A stretch of 51,095 bases of DNA, from contig NZ_JAFEJT020000018.1 in the NCBI RefSeq assembly GCF_018555435.2, positions 1 to 51,095 of the forward strand, given 5' to 3'. The notes under the pieces were generated by a model that worked only from the letters and a program-made list of their open reading frames with translations, was not told where the DNA came from and did no database searches. The position numbers and the translations under genes are program-made. The stretch is from Bifidobacterium amazonense. GTDB lineage: Bacteria; Actinomycetota; Actinomycetes; Actinomycetales; Bifidobacteriaceae. Below, in pieces: positions 16,954 to 24,756 of this stretch (its first letter is position 1; the number at the start of each line of letters is the position of its first letter).

Positions 16954-17999
16954 TGGAACTCCAGATAACGGGCGAACTGGTCGTTGAGTTCGGTGGCGGA
17001 TTGGCTGCTGCTTCCGGTGAATTCGGAAGGGTAGAAGGCGATGAGATAGTCGCCGGGCAGGGCGGACGTGCCGGCACCGGACGAGCCGGGCGTATTGGAC
17101 GAGCTGGCTGCGGCGCGGGAGGCCGCGGCCCACGTGCGCGAACGGTTCAGCGACAGTCCCTGCACCACGGACGCGTACGTTTGCAGCATGGCGGTCTGCT
17201 CCCACGCGCATTCGCCGGTGCTCTCGCACTGTTTGGCGGCGTCGGCGTCAAGCACCTTGATGCTGGCGGCCGGACGGTATTCGGTGCTGCCGCGGTCGGT
17301 GGCGCAGATCGTCGACCCTCGTTCGTCGGAACGTTCGCACCGGCGCACGAGATGGTCGTCGGTGGTCTCGTCGAGCACGGCGGCGACGCCCTCGCCGTCG
17401 CAGGTGAAGTAACGCCACGCGCCGTTCGGCACGGTCGCGGCGAACGAGTCGCCGAACGCCGGAGCGGCGCCCGCCGACCGATCGGGATACATGGCGACGT
17501 AGTTGGAACAGCCGACGGGGTCCATGGCGCTGTCGAACGATGTTGCGGAGGCGATGAGCGCCACCGAGCCCTGCTGCTGCGCCTGGTCGATCTGCTGGGA
17601 CAACTGGCCGGGATCGTCGCCGTCCGGTGTGACGACGCTCACCTGGTCGGCGTCCAGTTCGTTCGCTTGCGCGAATCGTTCGCCCAGACGTTGCGTCTGT
17701 TCGACCAGCGCGTCGGAACCCCACGCGATGATCGTGAGCCGCATGCGATGCTCACGGCGGAATCCGTACGCCGCGGCCGCGATCAGCGCGATGATCACGA
17801 CCGCGATCGCCGTGGCCTTGAAGATTCGCATGATGGCTGCCGTGCGGTGGCTGGCCGTGGCGGAGGCGTCGGGTGTGCGGGGTGCTCCGGGTGTATCGGG
17901 CATGCTGTGCGTGCCGGGTGCACTGCCGTCCCCCATTCGGCCTGCCTCATCCGTCTTGTCTGTCAAGCCTGTCATGTCGTTGATGCCGGGCTGCTTCAT
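16950..17999 (-). CDS. Unrecognised single-pass membrane protein with an extracellular domain (A)
   Basis: I do not recognise this 349-residue protein. A low-complexity cytoplasmic tail (about 1-57), one helix at about 61-80 and a 270-residue external domain are visible. The domain starts RLTIIAWGSDALVEQTQRLG, again like the first strand and helix of a binding-protein fold, and it has six Cys (GCSNY, FTCDG, RRCER, TICAT, KQCESTGEC) that could form disulfides. AAGGAGG precedes ATG17999; an internal Met57 is a possible shorter start without a ribosome site. It overlaps the start of protein B. The pair may have arisen by duplication, though similarity is only in layout. Its position after a two-component system suggests a shared pathway. 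Confidence 0.7.
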   Translation of the reverse strand: MKQPGINDMTGLTDKTDEAGRMGDGSAPGTHSMPDTPGAPRTPDASATASHRTAAIMRIFKATAIAVVIIALIAAAAYGFRREHRMRLTIIAWGSDALVEQTQRLGERFAQANELDADQVSVVTPDGDDPGQLSQQIDQAQQQGSVALIASATSFDSAMDPVGCSNYVAMYPDRSAGAAPAFGDSFAATVPNGAWRYFTCDGEGVAAVLDETTDDHLVRRCERSDERGSTICATDRGSTEYRPAASIKVLDADAAKQCESTGECAWEQTAMLQTYASVVQGLSLNRSRTWAAASRAAASSSNTPGSSGAGTSALPGDYLIAFYPSEFTGSSSQSATELNDQFARYLEFQ

Positions 18000-18307
18000 G
18001 ATGGCCTCCTTCGGCTCGCCGGCAGTGCCGGAAGTCTTCGGTGCCTCCGGTGATTCCAGTGTGCGTCCGCCGCCCCGCATATCCAATCTCACGTCGCGCC
18101 CCACGTGACGCGGAGCGGTCAATGATGCTTGCAATTCCTGTAGAAGGTTGATTTTCCAAGGGTTTTGTGTGGTTGGAGATAGATGCGATTCGCTCCCTGT
18201 TACGCTCCGCGTCGCAAAACGGGACCGTGTCACGTGCCGCTCGGGGGTGTTGCTCGGGGTGTGCCGGGGATGCCGATCGGGGGATGGTGTCGCGAATCGG
18301 GAGTACA
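18000..18307. promoter_or_regulatory. Gap between histidine kinase and membrane-protein pair
   Basis: No gene is seen. The gap holds inverted copies of a word: CACGTGACGCGGAGCG near 18104-18119, and its parts CGCTCCGCGTC and GTCACGTG between 18202 and 18240. The stretch between them is AT-richer and may hold the promoter of the membrane-protein pair, but no clear -10/-35 pair was found. Confidence 0.4.
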
Positions 18308-19963
18308 TCACGCGCAGTAGGGGATGATCGCCTCGCACTGCCATGCGTCGCCGTCGCGGGACGCGGTCAGCGTGCCTCCGAGTCGTTCGATGACGACCCG
18401 GTGACGGGTCAGGCCGGTGCCCTTGACCGTTGCGTGTCGGACGGGCTCGTCGCCGCGAACCGTGTCGGCGCAGGAGACGATGATGCGGTCGGCGGTGGCG
18501 TTCACCGCGACGATGTACGGACTGTCCGGATCGGCATGGCGGACGATGTTCGCATAGCATTCGTCGATGAACGCCAGCGTCTCGCCCAGTACCGGCCGTG
18601 CGATCGCGGGCGGCGCCGTTTCGGCCGTGGGCGGCAGTCCGGTGCCGTCGAACCCCGATTCCGCCAGACGCGCGTCATGCGCGCGCAATCGTTCGCCGAT
18701 CAGTCCGATCCAGCGGTATCCGGCGAGGGAATCGGCCGACGGCATGGTTACTCCGGCCGTCCCGCGGCCGCTGTCGTCGAATGCGTCTTTGTACGTCCCG
18801 TCGTTTGTCGCGTCGCGCGGCCCGCTTCCCGCCTCGCCAAACGTGCCGGCGTTCGGCGCATCGAATGCATCGCCGGACGATTCGGCATTCGTCCTGCCGC
18901 TCCCGTCGTCGTTCGTATCGGAGTCCGCGCGCGGCGTTCGCCCCAGCGTGCGGATCAGGCCGCGCGTCGTGCCGTACGCCTCCTGCGCGGCCTTACGCAT
19001 CAGCCGCAGTTCCTCGCCGCCGACCGGATCGCCGGCCTCCAGCCGCCGGTCCATGACCATGAGTAGAAACGCGAGTTTGTTCGACACGTCGTCGTGCAGT
19101 CCGGCGGCGACCGTCTCGCGCGTGCGGCTGCGTTCCAATAGCAGACGATTGCGTTCCAGCGCGGCTTCCGTCGCCTGCCGGCGCATCTGCTCGCGCAGCG
19201 CGTATCCCGCGACGCCGGCCACTGCGAATCGGACGATCGTCGCGATCAGACCGCCCGCGACGTCGAACCCGGCGTCCGTGAACGCCGCGGCGGCTATTCC
19301 TGCACGCACGGCGACGGCCAATGTCCCGCACGTGTAGATGACGATGGCGGCGACCGGCGCCGGCAGGCATCGCAACCCGGCGTGGAACACGGCCACACCG
19401 ACCGCGAACAGGACCGCATACTCCAGATTCGGCGGCAACACCGGTATCGCAACGTTGCTGACGCCGCCGGTGCCGACGTTCGCAACGATGTTCGGAAGGC
19501 TCGAACCGACGGTCCATCCGCTCGCGGATGCGGCTCCTGACGGGCTTCCCATACTGCCGCCGGATAGACCGTCCACAAGAGCGCCGATCGGGTCTCCCGC
19601 CACGCCGGTCGCAGAACCGGCGGATACGCCCACGATCCACGGCGTCGCCGACCACACCAACGTCAGCACGGCGGCACCCGCCGTCGGCAAGGCCGGCAGC
19701 AGCAGGCACGCGGCCGCGCAGACCGCCGTCGCCGCAGCCGAACCCCACGTCGGCGCCGCATATCGGGCCATGTGCTCCACGATCGATCCCAGCGTGAGAT
19801 ACGCGGCGAACAGCGTCGCAAACGCGGCCGTCCACCGGTGGTCGCCGTACCGTTGCGCCAGCCGACGTGCCGCGCGGGTCGCATCGGACCACGTGGGCGG
19901 CCGGCGCGACAGCCGGTTGGGGGAAGGCTTCGGAGAGGGCTGCGGGAACGTGCCGTCCGTCAT
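18308..19963 (-). CDS. NarL-type sensor histidine kinase
   Basis: The 551-residue membrane protein has several N-terminal helices (about residues 40-110 and 165-260). A HisKA_3-type dimerisation helix follows with phospho-acceptor His290 in VAAGLHDDVSNKLAFLL. The C-terminal ATPase part is short: N-box-like ECYANIVRHA and a glycine motif in GTGLTRHRVVIERLGG. Between the His box and the ATPase lies an unusual linker of about 80 residues, rich in Asp, Gly, Ser and Asn. ATG19963 overlaps the stop of the response-regulator gene (ATGA), so the two are coupled. It would phosphorylate that regulator. The stimulus is unknown; the xylan genes and the two membrane proteins nearby suggest an extracellular carbohydrate or envelope signal. 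Confidence 0.88.
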   Translation of the reverse strand: MTDGTFPQPSPKPSPNRLSRRPPTWSDATRAARRLAQRYGDHRWTAAFATLFAAYLTLGSIVEHMARYAAPTWGSAAATAVCAAACLLLPALPTAGAAVLTLVWSATPWIVGVSAGSATGVAGDPIGALVDGLSGGSMGSPSGAASASGWTVGSSLPNIVANVGTGGVSNVAIPVLPPNLEYAVLFAVGVAVFHAGLRCLPAPVAAIVIYTCGTLAVAVRAGIAAAAFTDAGFDVAGGLIATIVRFAVAGVAGYALREQMRRQATEAALERNRLLLERSRTRETVAAGLHDDVSNKLAFLLMVMDRRLEAGDPVGGEELRLMRKAAQEAYGTTRGLIRTLGRTPRADSDTNDDGSGRTNAESSGDAFDAPNAGTFGEAGSGPRDATNDGTYKDAFDDSGRGTAGVTMPSADSLAGYRWIGLIGERLRAHDARLAESGFDGTGLPPTAETAPPAIARPVLGETLAFIDECYANIVRHADPDSPYIVAVNATADRIIVSCADTVRGDEPVRHATVKGTGLTRHRVVIERLGGTLTASRDGDAWQCEAIIPYCA

Positions 19964-20904
19964 AATGCCGACTCCGATGTGGCTCGGGTCGCCAGAATGG
20001 TACGTGCTGTCGTAGTGTGTACCGCCGTTGCCGCCGGTTCGTTCGACATGGTTGATGATGTTGGTTCAGCCGTCATATCCGGTGCCGTCGATTCGGCGTT
20101 CGTCGTTCGATCCGAAAGAGCCGGTTCCTGCGCTGGCATCATTGCCGTGGGGTGCGTGTGTGCCGTCGATGACGATGCGACCGCCGCCGTTGAACCTGCG
20201 GCGGCGACGCCGAACAGACGACGTTCGGTGCAGATGCGGATCGCCTGCGGCAGGCTCGCCGCGCCGAGCTTGGCACGCGCCCGATTGACGAGCGTCTGCA
20301 CGCTGGACACGGTGACGCCCATGCGCTCGGCCACCTGCGCGGTCTTCAGCCCGTCCGCATACAGCGACAGCGCCTCGCGTTCGTGCGCCGACAGTTCGAC
20401 GCCGCGCGATCGGCCCGCGTTGACCCGCGCGAACGCCGTCGCGACCGATTCGAACGTCGGCCTGTCGGATGGCGGTGCCGGATCGTACGGCAGGCCGTCG
20501 GCCGCCGCGGCGAGCACCGGCGCGAGCGCGCGCGGCGCGATGCGCTTGTTGATGAGCGCCTGCGCGCCGGCTGCGATCATCGCGTCCCGGTACTGCTCAA
20601 GCGGACGTGAGCTGATGCCGACCAGGCCGATCGTGCGCGACCGTTTGCGGATCTGCGCGCACAGGTCCGGGCCCTGCATGTCGGTCAGGGACATGTCGAC
20701 GAGCATGACGTCGGGGGAGTGCTTGGGCGAGAGCGCCTTCTGGAACGCGGCCGCGCCCAGCTCGCACTGCCACGCGACCTCGAAACGCGGTCCGCACGCC
20801 TTCACCTGGGCGGCGAGCCCGTACAGCGCGTACGGGTCGTTGTCCACGATGCCCACGCGGATCCCCGCGCGTATGGGCCGCTGCGTCGTTTCCCCCGTTG
20901 CCAC
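19960..20904 (-). CDS. LuxR/NarL-family response regulator
   Basis: The 314-residue regulator has a receiver domain (about residues 14-135) with phospho-acceptor Asp70 in VMLVDMSLTDMQG and the conserved Lys in ALINKRI. A LuxR-type helix-turn-helix follows (about 165-230; VELSAHEREALSLYADGLKT). An unusual low-complexity tail of about 80 residues, rich in Ala, Thr, Ser and Pro, ends the protein. I chose GTG20904 because GGAGG lies four bases upstream and the receiver begins soon after; upstream in-frame ATGs lack a site. The ribosome site lies in the arm of a perfect 15-bp hairpin (20905-20953). It is coupled to the kinase gene downstream. Confidence 0.85.
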   Translation of the reverse strand: MATGETTQRPIRAGIRVGIVDNDPYALYGLAAQVKACGPRFEVAWQCELGAAAFQKALSPKHSPDVMLVDMSLTDMQGPDLCAQIRKRSRTIGLVGISSRPLEQYRDAMIAAGAQALINKRIAPRALAPVLAAAADGLPYDPAPPSDRPTFESVATAFARVNAGRSRGVELSAHEREALSLYADGLKTAQVAERMGVTVSSVQTLVNRARAKLGAASLPQAIRICTERRLFGVAAAGSTAAVASSSTAHTHPTAMMPAQEPALSDRTTNAESTAPDMTAEPTSSTMSNEPAATAVHTTTARTILATRATSESAL

Positions 20905-20953
20905 GATGCCTCCGATCCTGTCTCTTCGCTTCGAGTGTAGGATCGGAGGCATC
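20905..20953 (-). promoter_or_regulatory. Hairpin sequestering the response-regulator ribosome binding site
   Basis: GATGCCTCCGATCCT (20905-20919) and AGGATCGGAGGCATC (20939-20953) are perfect complements across a 19-nt loop. In the minus-strand mRNA the GGAGG immediately before GTG20904 lies in the 3' arm. The element could be a translational switch; as DNA it could also be an autoregulatory operator. Confidence 0.65.
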
Positions 20954-21041
20954 GACATGCCCAATTCACGTCGTGCGATGCACGACGGGGCTCCTCTTAT
21001 GCTTCCGCCCCTCCTCCTGATCCCAGTCTGATCTCGGTTCT

Positions 21042-21256
21042 GGCCGATTCCCAACGCAAATAAGTCTCTCTGCGTTGGGAATCGGCGGGTAGCGGGGTGG
21101 TTCTCGCCAGAAACCAACGCCGGGCGTCCTTTCCGCGTTGGGAATTGGCGAACACGTTGGGATTTGGCGGGTAGTGGGGTGGTTCTCGCCAGAGGCCAAC
21201 GCTGGGTGTCTTTTCGGCGTTGGTTTCTGGCGAGAGCGTTGGAAGTTGGTGAGCGG
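21042..21256. repeat. Array A: eight inverted/direct copies of a GCGTTGG-type word
   Basis: Half-sites resembling GCGTTGGGAATCGGCG occur at about 21042-21058 (minus), 21071-21088 (plus), 21101-21121 (minus), 21135-21152 (plus), 21154-21172 (plus), 21183-21203 (minus), 21216-21234 (plus) and 21236-21256 (plus). Each minus-to-plus junction has exactly 14 nt (AAATAAGTCTCTCT, CGGGCGTCCTTTCC, TGGGTGTCTTTTCG). Two plus-to-minus units share a 17-nt loop that differs at one base. The array fills the gap between the xylulokinase end and the response-regulator leader. Confidence 0.8.
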
Positions 21257-21303
21257 TGGCATGAATTCGGCCGCCCGGTCAGGCGTCCGACGGGCTGGAC
21301 CGC

Positions 21304-22803
21304 TCAGCCGCGATAACGGGCGTACTGCTCGTACACCTCGGGGGTCGGCTCGCCGGTGAGGGTCCCGTCGATCGCGAGCTGCCACGCCGGCGGCTCGGCC
21401 TCGCCCGACAGCACCCACGCGGCCTGGCGCGCCGCGCCGATCGCCACGTATTCGTCCGTCGCCGGCAGCACCACGTCCATGCCGAAGACGCCCGGCGCGT
21501 AGGCGCGCACGGCCGCCGACTTCGCGCCGCCGCCGATGAGCAGGATGCGCTTGACGTCCACGCCGAGCCCCTTGACCAGTTCGAGGCAGTCGCGCTGCGA
21601 GCACAACAGACCCTCGACGAACGCGCGCGCGATGTTCGCCTTCGTGGTGTTCCTCAGCGTCATGCCGTACAGGGCGGCCGTCGCGTCCGGACGGTTCGGC
21701 GTGCGCTCGCCGTCGAAGTACGGGATCAGCGTAACGCCCTCGGCGCCCGGCACGGACTGTGCGGCCAGATCGGCCAGTTCGTCGTAGTCGACGCCCAGCG
21801 CCGCACGGCCCGCGTCGGAGATGCGCGAGCCGTTGATCGTGCAGGCGAGCGGCAGCCAGTGGCCGGTGCAGTCGGCGAAGCCGGTCACCGACGCGGTCAT
21901 GTCGTACGCGGGCACGGGGGAGATGGCTGCGGCCACGCCCGACGTGCCGAGCGAGATCGACACGTCGCCGACGCCCATGCTCAGTCCCAGCGACGCCATC
22001 GCGTTGTCGCCGCCGCCCGGCGCGATGATGCAGCCGCCGGGCACGTCCTTGCCGGCGATGGCCGGATCGGCGACGGCGCCGGTTTCGGTCGGTCCGAGCA
22101 CGCGCGGCAGCGTCACGTCGTCGCGTCCGAACGCCAGCTTGAACAGGTCCATGCGATACTCGTTCGCCGCGGAGTCGAAATAGCCGGTGCCGGACGCGTC
22201 GGAACGGTCGGTGAACAGCGCGGCCAGATCGGCGGTTTCTCCGTCCGCGACCGGACCGTGGCCGGCGATGCGCCAGCTGAGCCAGTCGTGCGGCAGGCAG
22301 ACCGCGGCGACGCGCGCCGCGTTGTCCGGCTCGTTCGCGGCGACCCACGCGATCTTGGTGATCGTCAGTGATGCGACGAGCGACGATCCGACGGCCTTGA
22401 CCCAACGCTGACGGCCGCGCAGCGTCGCGTCGTCGGACAGGTCGTCCTCGGAGCCGTCCGCGGCCTTGGGCGCCGCGCCGAGCTCGGCGACGAGACGTTC
22501 GGCGTCGGGCGCGGAACGGGTGTCGTTCCACAGCAGCGCGTCGCGCACCACGCGGCCCTGCCGGTCGAGCAGCACCATGCCGTGCTGCTGGCCGCCGACC
22601 GCCAGCGCGGCGACGTCGTCGAGCCCGCCGGCCTGCGCCGCGGCCTCGCGGAACGCGTCCCACCACGCGTTCGGATCGCAGCTGGTGCCGTCCGGGTGCT
22701 TGGCCTGGCCGAAGCGCACGAGTTCGCCGGTCGCGGCGTCGGTGACGCGCACCTTGGTGGACTGGGTGGACGTATCGACGCCCGCCACGAGGATTCGGGT
22801 CAT
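21304..22803 (-). CDS. xylB: Xylulokinase
   Basis: The 499-residue FGGY-family kinase phosphorylates D-xylulose to xylulose 5-phosphate, which feeds the bifidobacterial phosphoketolase pathway. The N-terminal phosphate loop is VAGVDTSTQSTKVRV and the substrate block is AVGGQQHGMVLLD. The second ATPase lobe contains GGDNAMASLGLSMG and ILLIGGGAKSAAVR. AAGGAGG lies five bases before ATG22803. A palindrome (22890-22908) upstream could be the operator of a ROK-type xylose regulator. No xylose isomerase gene is in the window, so that step must be encoded elsewhere. Confidence 0.93.
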   Translation of the reverse strand: MTRILVAGVDTSTQSTKVRVTDAATGELVRFGQAKHPDGTSCDPNAWWDAFREAAAQAGGLDDVAALAVGGQQHGMVLLDRQGRVVRDALLWNDTRSAPDAERLVAELGAAPKAADGSEDDLSDDATLRGRQRWVKAVGSSLVASLTITKIAWVAANEPDNAARVAAVCLPHDWLSWRIAGHGPVADGETADLAALFTDRSDASGTGYFDSAANEYRMDLFKLAFGRDDVTLPRVLGPTETGAVADPAIAGKDVPGGCIIAPGGGDNAMASLGLSMGVGDVSISLGTSGVAAAISPVPAYDMTASVTGFADCTGHWLPLACTINGSRISDAGRAALGVDYDELADLAAQSVPGAEGVTLIPYFDGERTPNRPDATAALYGMTLRNTTKANIARAFVEGLLCSQRDCLELVKGLGVDVKRILLIGGGAKSAAVRAYAPGVFGMDVVLPATDEYVAIGAARQAAWVLSGEAEPPAWQLAIDGTLTGEPTPEVYEQYARYRG

Positions 22804-23196
22804 GGTTGCCTCCTTGCTGGTTCCGTCGCCGTGGCGGCCGTCGTTGCCGCGTCGGGTTCCGGAATGGGCGGCATGATGCCGCCGGTATTTAGTTAGATGG
22901 TTGAACTATGCCTCCAGTGTAACACATGAGGCCGTCGCGTCTGCTATGGTGTCGTGCGGCGTTCCCGCCCAAATCGCGCAGGTCAAGGAACGCCGGAAAC
23001 CGGCCGGCCGGGCGCTAGGATCATCTGGATCATGCCGATCGTTTCGATCGTCGTGATCGTCCGGATCATCCGATCGCCGACGCGACGGACCATGCGGCGC
23101 ACGCCCGCGGCGTCCCGCGCGGCACAGGTCGCGGACGCATCCGCAACGGCCCGGTTTCATCGATCACTGTGCGCGATCGCAAGTCAGGAGAAGGCC
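22804..23196. promoter_or_regulatory. Divergent region between xylB and the YkoE-like gene
   Basis: No gene is seen. It holds TAGTT, 9 nt, AACTA at 22890-22908, about 87 bp before xylB, which resembles ROK/XylR-type operators. Seven GATC sites lie within 57 bp at 23019-23075. I found no complete thiamine riboswitch. Confidence 0.45.
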
Positions 23197-23928
23197 ATGT
23201 CAGGCAAAGCCGACGCAACATCACCCACCAATCGTTCCATCGTCAACCAAACATCAGCGCGAACCGCGCCGGCCGGCATCTCCGACACGGCCGCGGCGGA
23301 CGCTGTCTCGGCCATCGACGACCTGTCCCGCCTGCGCTGGAAGCCGCAGGACATCGCCGTCGGCGCGGCGCTCGGCGTCGCCTGCGGACTCGTCTTCTGG
23401 GCGTTCGACTTCGCGTACACGCCCGTCTCGTCGCTGCTCAGCGCGATCCTGCCGGGACTGATGAGCCTGTTCCACGGATTCTGGTACTTCTCCGGGCCGC
23501 TCGCGCTGCTCATCCTGCGCAAGCCCGGCGCGGCCGTCTACGTGAACCTCGTCGGCGCGCTCGCCGAGGCATTGATCGGCAACAGGTTCTCCATCGTGTC
23601 CATCCTCATCGCCGCGCTGCTCGAAGGCATTTCGGCCGACATCCCGTTCCTGCTGACCCGCTACCGCAGGTTCAGCCTGCCGATGTCGATCGCGTCCGGC
23701 GCGTTCACCGCGCTCACCTACGGCCTGTACCTGCTGTTCTTCTATTTCCAGGGCGTCGCGCCGTTCAGCCCGCGTGGCATCGTGCATATGATCAGCGAAA
23801 TGATCGGCGGCGTGCTCATCGCCGGTGTGATGAGCTGGTTCCTGTACTTGGCGATCGGACGGACCGGCGTGCTCGACCGGCTCGCCTCCGGGCGTGACCT
23901 GCCCGGGCGCAAGATCGTGGACGCCTGA
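23197..23928 (+). CDS. YkoE-like ECF transporter S component
   Basis: A 243-residue membrane protein. After a 45-residue hydrophilic N-terminus come about six helices; the part RLRWKPQDIAVGAALGVA and the following FDFAYTPVSS are typical of YkoE, the substrate-binding subunit of an energy-coupling factor transporter linked in other bacteria to thiamine precursor (hydroxymethylpyrimidine) uptake. In those species ykoE is followed by ykoD (ATPase) and ykoC; here a tRNA gene follows, so the energising module must be elsewhere. AGGAG precedes ATG23197. No thiamine riboswitch is evident upstream, so its control, and possibly its ligand, may differ. Confidence 0.8.
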   Translation: MSGKADATSPTNRSIVNQTSARTAPAGISDTAAADAVSAIDDLSRLRWKPQDIAVGAALGVACGLVFWAFDFAYTPVSSLLSAILPGLMSLFHGFWYFSGPLALLILRKPGAAVYVNLVGALAEALIGNRFSIVSILIAALLEGISADIPFLLTRYRRFSLPMSIASGAFTALTYGLYLLFFYFQGVAPFSPRGIVHMISEMIGGVLIAGVMSWFLYLAIGRTGVLDRLASGRDLPGRKIVDA

Positions 23929-24072
23929 GTCGGCGGCGGGATCCCGGGAAACGGTTGTGATCCGCGGAGCCGGGATGGAATGGCGAACCGCCTGTGGACG
24001 GCCGCCGGGACGTGGGGCGCGTTCCTCGGACCGGGTGCGGGACGGCCGTCGCGTGTCGGGGGAGCGGTTTGC

Positions 24073-24078
24073 TACACT
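24073..24078 (+). promoter_or_regulatory. -10 element for the tRNA gene
   Basis: TACACT lies 50 bp before the tRNA. No good -35 match is seen. Confidence 0.35.
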
Positions 24079-24127
24079 GGCGTGGTCGGTTTTCGCGCCA
24101 CGCCACATGCGGCCGTGAAACCGACGT

Positions 24128-24201
24128 GGGGCCGTAGCTCAGTCGGTTAGAGCATGCGACTCATAATCGCCCGGTCCAGGGTTCAAGCCCCTGCGGCCCC
24201 A
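24128..24201 (+). tRNA. Elongator tRNA-Met (CAT)
   Basis: The sequence folds as a standard cloverleaf: acceptor GGGGCCG/CGGCCCC, D-stem GCTC/GAGC, anticodon loop CTCATAA with CAT at 24162-24164, T-stem CAGGG/CCCTG and a TTCAAGC loop. The outer anticodon-stem pair is a T-C mismatch. The CTCATAA loop and the acceptor with a paired first base favour elongator Met over initiator. An isoleucine tRNA with lysidine at CAT is a less likely alternative. The 3' CCA is not fully encoded. Confidence 0.93.
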
Positions 24202-24207
24202 CCGGCA

Positions 24208-24245
24208 AAGCCCTTGGAATCATTGGGTTCCAAGGGCTTCGTTTA
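24208..24245 (+). terminator. Terminator after tRNA-Met
   Basis: AAGCCCTTGGAA (24208-24219) pairs perfectly with TTCCAAGGGCTT (24228-24239), followed by CGTTTAT. An intrinsic terminator. Confidence 0.8.
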
Positions 24246-24460
24246 TGTGATGGAACCATCGATTGGCGTATCATTGCGCATGATGGGCGCCGTTCTCGTC
24301 CTTCGACGGGATTGATCCGCCGGGCCGATATGGGCAATGTAAGCGGCGGGTCTCCCTGCTGGTATCGTCCACCCCCGCGCGTATATTCCCATAGGTTCCG
24401 GTTCACGTCGGCCATAGGGGCGCGACGACCCGGGTCCCCCGAATCCTTAGGAGACACACC

Positions 24461-24673
24461 ATGAAGCAGGGAATCCATCCCGATTACCATGCCGTCGAAG
24501 TCCTGTGCTCGTGCGGCAACACCTTCGTCACCCGTTCCACCTACAAGGGCGACCACATGACGGTCGACGTCTGCTCGCAGTGCCACCCGTTCTACACCGG
24601 CAAGCAGAAGATCATGGACACCGGTGGCCGCGTCGCTCGCTTCGAGCGTCGCTACGGCAAGAAGGCCAAGTAG
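24461..24673 (+). CDS. rpmE: Ribosomal protein bL31
   Basis: This 70-residue 50S ribosomal protein is the zinc-binding type: Cys pairs occur in VLCSCGN and [14 protein letters not shown]. The [10 protein letters not shown] start is a family hallmark. TAGGAGA lies before ATG24461. A strong terminator follows, then the palindrome array B and the release-factor gene prfA, an order common in actinobacteria. Confidence 0.97.
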   Translation: MKQGIHPDYHAVEVLCSCGNTFVTRSTYKGDHMTVDVCSQCHPFYTGKQKIMDTGGRVARFERRYGKKAK

Positions 24674-24680
24674 CTTCTTC

Positions 24681-24746
24681 AACGCCAGTCCGTGCGGTCC
24701 GGCGTCGCCTCGGCGACCCGCAATCCGCCCGCGGACTGGCGTTTTT
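24681..24746 (+). terminator. Terminator after rpmE
   Basis: AACGCCAGTCCG (24681-24692) and CGGACTGGCGTT (24732-24743) form a 12-bp stem followed by a T run; the enclosed 39 nt hold a smaller hairpin (GTCGCCTCGGCGAC). Confidence 0.8.
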
Positions 24747-24756
24747 GTATCCCTCC

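Noticed and set aside
22930..23040. Thiamine pyrophosphate riboswitch
   Set aside because: The ATCTGGATCATGCC stretch resembles the 3' part of a THI box, but the CTGAGA element and the rest of the aptamer are absent.
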